Assembly (NCBI RefSeq): GCF_003390935.1
Contig: NZ_QNQZ01000004.1
Span: 1-64,000, forward strand
Reading direction: 5' to 3'
From: Lewinella sp. IMCC34191
GTDB lineage: Bacteria; Bacteroidota; Bacteroidia; Chitinophagales; Saprospiraceae
DNA: 64,000 nucleotides
The position numbers and the translations under genes are program-made. Below are positions 61,704 through 64,000 of this stretch, piece by piece. The notes under the pieces are model-generated. The model was not told the DNA's origin. It did no database searches and saw only the letters and a program-made list of their open reading frames with translations. The stretch's first letter is position 1, and every line of letters starts with the position of its first letter.

Positions 61704-63029
61704 TTAGGCATTCTCCGAGAGGGGAATCGGAAATTGGGTGAAGATATCATCGCCTGCTCGGTCGATCGGTAAATACTGATCGTTGAGCCGATCGTAACGG
61801 CGCAGGTCGAACATACGGTGCCCTTCCCCCCATAGGCTGTACTGGCGCTGATAGAGCATTTCGTCGATCAGCGCGGATTGCTCCACCGGGCCGTCGTAAT
61901 CATCTAAACCAGCTGCGTTACGAATAATATTGAGCGCGTCCACGGCTTCCTCAAGATTACCCAGGTTGAGATTTGCCTCCGCGTAGATGAGTACGAGTTC
62001 TTCGTTGCGGATAATATCGATTGGCGAGGTAGCCGTCTCGTACAGAGCGATTTCATAATTCCCATTCAGACCATCCTGGCTGGTCGATTGTACGCGGCGG
62101 CGGAATTTTGCGTCTACGCGCAGGTCACCCATTGTCGTATCGGCGATGATCTGGGGATTGACGATGATTTGGTCGCCACTCTGCCCCGGCGTCTTAAATA
62201 GTGGATTGATAAAATCACCCGGCCCCGTACCGAATACCATTTCAGGACCTGCGTATAGCAGGTCGGTACTATTGGAGTCGATCTCGAGATTTAAGAAACT
62301 GTCGTCTAGGTAGGTCAGCGCGTCCTGGTAGCCCTCACCGTGAATGGCCACCCGAGCAGCTATGGCCCGGTTAAATTCGCTAAAGGTGGTCGGTGTGTTA
62401 AATCCGGCAAAACCGCTGGAGAGCGTAAAGGCAAACTCACTACCCTGAAGTTGACCGTAAGCCTCATCCAACAGACTAAGAATGGCGGCATATCCCTCTT
62501 CCTGCGAAAGGAAAGGCCCTAGGTTTTCGGGATCCGCTACGTCTACGCGCACGCCATTTTCCCCCAGCATATCGAGAACGCGACTCAGTGCGAGTGCCTT
62601 CATCGTGTTGGCAAAGCCGCGATAGCCGTCCTTTTCGGCTTCGGATACCGAATTGGTGTTATCGAGCGCCTGAAGCAGGATATTAGCATTCTTTACAGTG
62701 GCATAGCTACTGTTGAAGGGGCCCGTGATGTAGAAGGTATTATTGTCCAGTACGTTGTCATCTTTGCCCAGCAGGTCCTCGGTATTCCGGGGGTCTGCGT
62801 CGAAGATGTAGAGCTCGCGGGCTATCGAACCGCTGGCCGTCACGTAACCGGCATATCCGTTTCGGATACTTGCCTCGATTCCGGTAGCCAGGAGTGAGAG
62901 CTCCGTTTCTGAAGCATCGGTAAGTACACTTCCGATAATAGGACCATTGGGATCGAATTGCTCATCTATAGAGCAGGCCGGCAAAAACGCCAGGCACGCC
63001 AGGAGCGATAAAAAAGAAAAAGTCTTCAT
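61704..63029 (-). CDS. susD: SusD/RagB family nutrient-binding lipoprotein
   Basis: A 441-residue SusD-like lipoprotein. The lipobox is LPACS, and the helical TPR scaffold ends with the family motif LVLIYAEANLNLGNLEEAVDALNIIRNAAGL and LLYQRQYSLWGEGHRMFDLRRYDRL. It binds the ligand, usually a glycan, at the outer face and hands it to the SusC channel encoded upstream. It is short for the class (often 500-600), so the ligand is probably small. ATG 63029 starts the signal peptide. Confidence 0.93.
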   Translation of the reverse strand: MKTFSFLSLLACLAFLPACSIDEQFDPNGPIIGSVLTDASETELSLLATGIEASIRNGYAGYVTASGSIARELYIFDADPRNTEDLLGKDDNVLDNNTFYITGPFNSSYATVKNANILLQALDNTNSVSEAEKDGYRGFANTMKALALSRVLDMLGENGVRVDVADPENLGPFLSQEEGYAAILSLLDEAYGQLQGSEFAFTLSSGFAGFNTPTTFSEFNRAIAARVAIHGEGYQDALTYLDDSFLNLEIDSNSTDLLYAGPEMVFGTGPGDFINPLFKTPGQSGDQIIVNPQIIADTTMGDLRVDAKFRRRVQSTSQDGLNGNYEIALYETATSPIDIIRNEELVLIYAEANLNLGNLEEAVDALNIIRNAAGLDDYDGPVEQSALIDEMLYQRQYSLWGEGHRMFDLRRYDRLNDQYLPIDRAGDDIFTQFPIPLSENA

Positions 63030-63091
63030 AAGTCTATTTTTGCAAGTCCGGAGTCGGTACACCCCTCCGAAATTGGGAAGTTTGGATTGGG

Positions 63092-64000
63092 TTAAAAGTC
63101 CAGACCGATCTGCAGGTAAAACTGCTTGCTGCTGGGGAAGGGTGTAACCTCAAGGTTAGTGGACAGGCCGCTACCTCCATTGACGGAGGTTTCCGGGTCG
63201 TAGCTGCTGTAGTCGGTGATCGTGAAAATGTTGCGTCCCGAAACACCGATCCGCAGGCCGCGGATGTATTCGCTTTCCAGGGGGAACCGGTAAGAAATAC
63301 CCGCCTCCCGAAGCCGGAAGTAAGATCCATCCTCAATAAAGCTATCCAGATTGTCATATTCCCGGGGGGTGGTACCTCCCAGGTCGGTTAGCAGGCGAGA
63401 CAAATTAAGCAGGTCACTGCCCTGACGCCAGTGGAATAGGAAGTTTACATCCAGATTCCGGAAGAGGGTCATGTTATTATTCCATCCGAACTGAAAATCC
63501 GGTTCGGTATTACCCACCTGGGTAGGTCCGTCTTCGGAGTTTTGCCAAAGGCCAGTGATGGGTGAGCCCTCATTGATGTAGAAAGTACCCAAGCCAAGAC
63601 CGAAGCCCGCCCCGGGAGGAACGAAACTGGCGATATCCTCTCCTTCGCTACCATTCTCGACCCCCAGTCGGGTTACTTCACTGCGGTTTAGCCACAGGTT
63701 GAGCGTGGTCCGGTATTCGAAGTTGAGGGACCGTACCGGATTCAGGCCCAGCTGAAATTCGAACCCTCGGTTACGGAGATCAAGATCGTTGCGGATTTCA
63801 TTCGTAAAACCAGAAGAAGTCGGCAGAGAACGATCGTACAAAAGATTGGTCACGTCGCGTATGTAGTACGTGGCGGCAATGTTGACCTTATTGTCAAACA
63901 AGCCCAGGTCAGTGCCGAATTCAAACTCCGAACTGGTTTCCGGCTCCAGGCTATCGTCGCCCTGACGTCCGTTAACGACGAAGCCGGACCGGCCGCCGAT
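63092..64000 (-). CDS. susC: SusC/RagA family TonB-linked outer-membrane protein (C-terminal part)
   Basis: The last 300 or so residues of a SusC-type TonB-dependent transporter; the gene continues past the window edge. Recognisable end motifs are YIRDVTNLLYDRSLPTSSGFTNEIRN-like sequence, the late barrel strands, GLRIGVSGRNIFTITDYSSYDPE and the terminal FYLQIGLDF. It would import a glycan or other ligand delivered by the SusD protein encoded 62 nt downstream, driven by TonB-ExbBD. No start codon can be assigned. Confidence 0.92.
   Translation of the reverse strand: MGGRSGFVVNGRQGDDSLEPETSSEFEFGTDLGLFDNKVNIAATYYIRDVTNLLYDRSLPTSSGFTNEIRNDLDLRNRGFEFQLGLNPVRSLNFEYRTTLNLWLNRSEVTRLGVENGSEGEDIASFVPPGAGFGLGLGTFYINEGSPITGLWQNSEDGPTQVGNTEPDFQFGWNNNMTLFRNLDVNFLFHWRQGSDLLNLSRLLTDLGGTTPREYDNLDSFIEDGSYFRLREAGISYRFPLESEYIRGLRIGVSGRNIFTITDYSSYDPETSVNGGSGLSTNLEVTPFPSSKQFYLQIGLDF

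Overview
The window looks like chromosomal DNA from a GC-rich member of the Bacteroidota, most likely a Saprospiria/Lewinella-type marine bacterium; the exact genus is inference. The pointers are a SusC/SusD pair, a type IX secretion C-terminal sorting domain, bacillithiol-system proteins (YtxJ and YfiT families), Bacteroidota-restricted families (DUF4837, DUF4783), a sulfite reductase with a Bacteroidota-type C-terminal extension, weak Shine-Dalgarno usage, and many start codons lying a few bases behind a TAnnTTTG-like -7 promoter element.

Layout. 1-4.2 kb: DUF2461 protein, GT4 glycosyltransferase, DUF1080 lipoprotein and MFS transporter (+). 4.6-7.1 kb: ExbB, a membrane protein and two ExbD paralogues (-), with a terminator-like hairpin between the exbD genes. 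7.2-7.6 kb: tRNA-Ser(GGA) with two upstream tandem degenerate tRNA-Ser-like copies. 8-9.5 kb: TatD nuclease and a viroplasmin/RNase HI protein, divergent. 9.6-17.3 kb: one minus-strand operon of TetR regulator, TolC, membrane-fusion lipoprotein and RND pump, followed by ruvX and def. 17.4-25.8 kb: Kir-type potassium channel, nucleoside phosphorylase, YtxJ, outer-membrane barrel, pseudouridine synthase, MscS, RecX, DUF4837 lipoprotein, YfiT bacillithiol transferase and an acidic lipoprotein. 25.8-31.7 kb: a five-TM orphan protein and the leucine genes leuA and leuCDB (-). 31.9-43.4 kb: a helical-repeat protein, hemA, a CaCA antiporter, an acyltransferase, lpxK, an unrecognised gene, a TspO-like protein, hemH-bioD, a GT9 heptosyltransferase and a DUF4783 protein. 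43.6-49.3 kb: rplS, lutBC, a coiled-coil membrane protein, a small conserved-looking protein with an O-methyltransferase, and an alpha/beta hydrolase. 49.3-54.9 kb: a sulfate-assimilation/siroheme operon (sulfite reductase, cobA, siroheme synthase N-domain, cysH, ferredoxin-NADP reductase) on minus. 55.2-60.6 kb: a secreted PhoX-like protein, a di-haem peroxidase and a cytochrome/FG-GAP protein. 61-64 kb: an ECF sigma factor, then SusD and the C-terminal part of SusC, which runs off the window.

How it fits together. The sulfur block makes sulfide from activated sulfate: CysH gives sulfite, the sirohaem-dependent reductase gives sulfide, CobA plus the CysG-N enzyme build sirohaem, and the FNR supplies electrons. 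The leucine block covers the dedicated pathway from 2-ketoisovalerate. The exb block would energise TonB-dependent uptake such as the SusC transporter at the right edge.

The most unusual signals are the tRNA-Ser-derived tandem repeats with an identical insertion of about 35 nt in the anticodon loop, a dispersed 17-18 bp GC-rich sequence found at least five times (plus two one-mismatch variants), and an in-frame extra segment in the siroheme synthase that carries one copy of that repeat. No complete mobile element, CRISPR array or phage region was seen.
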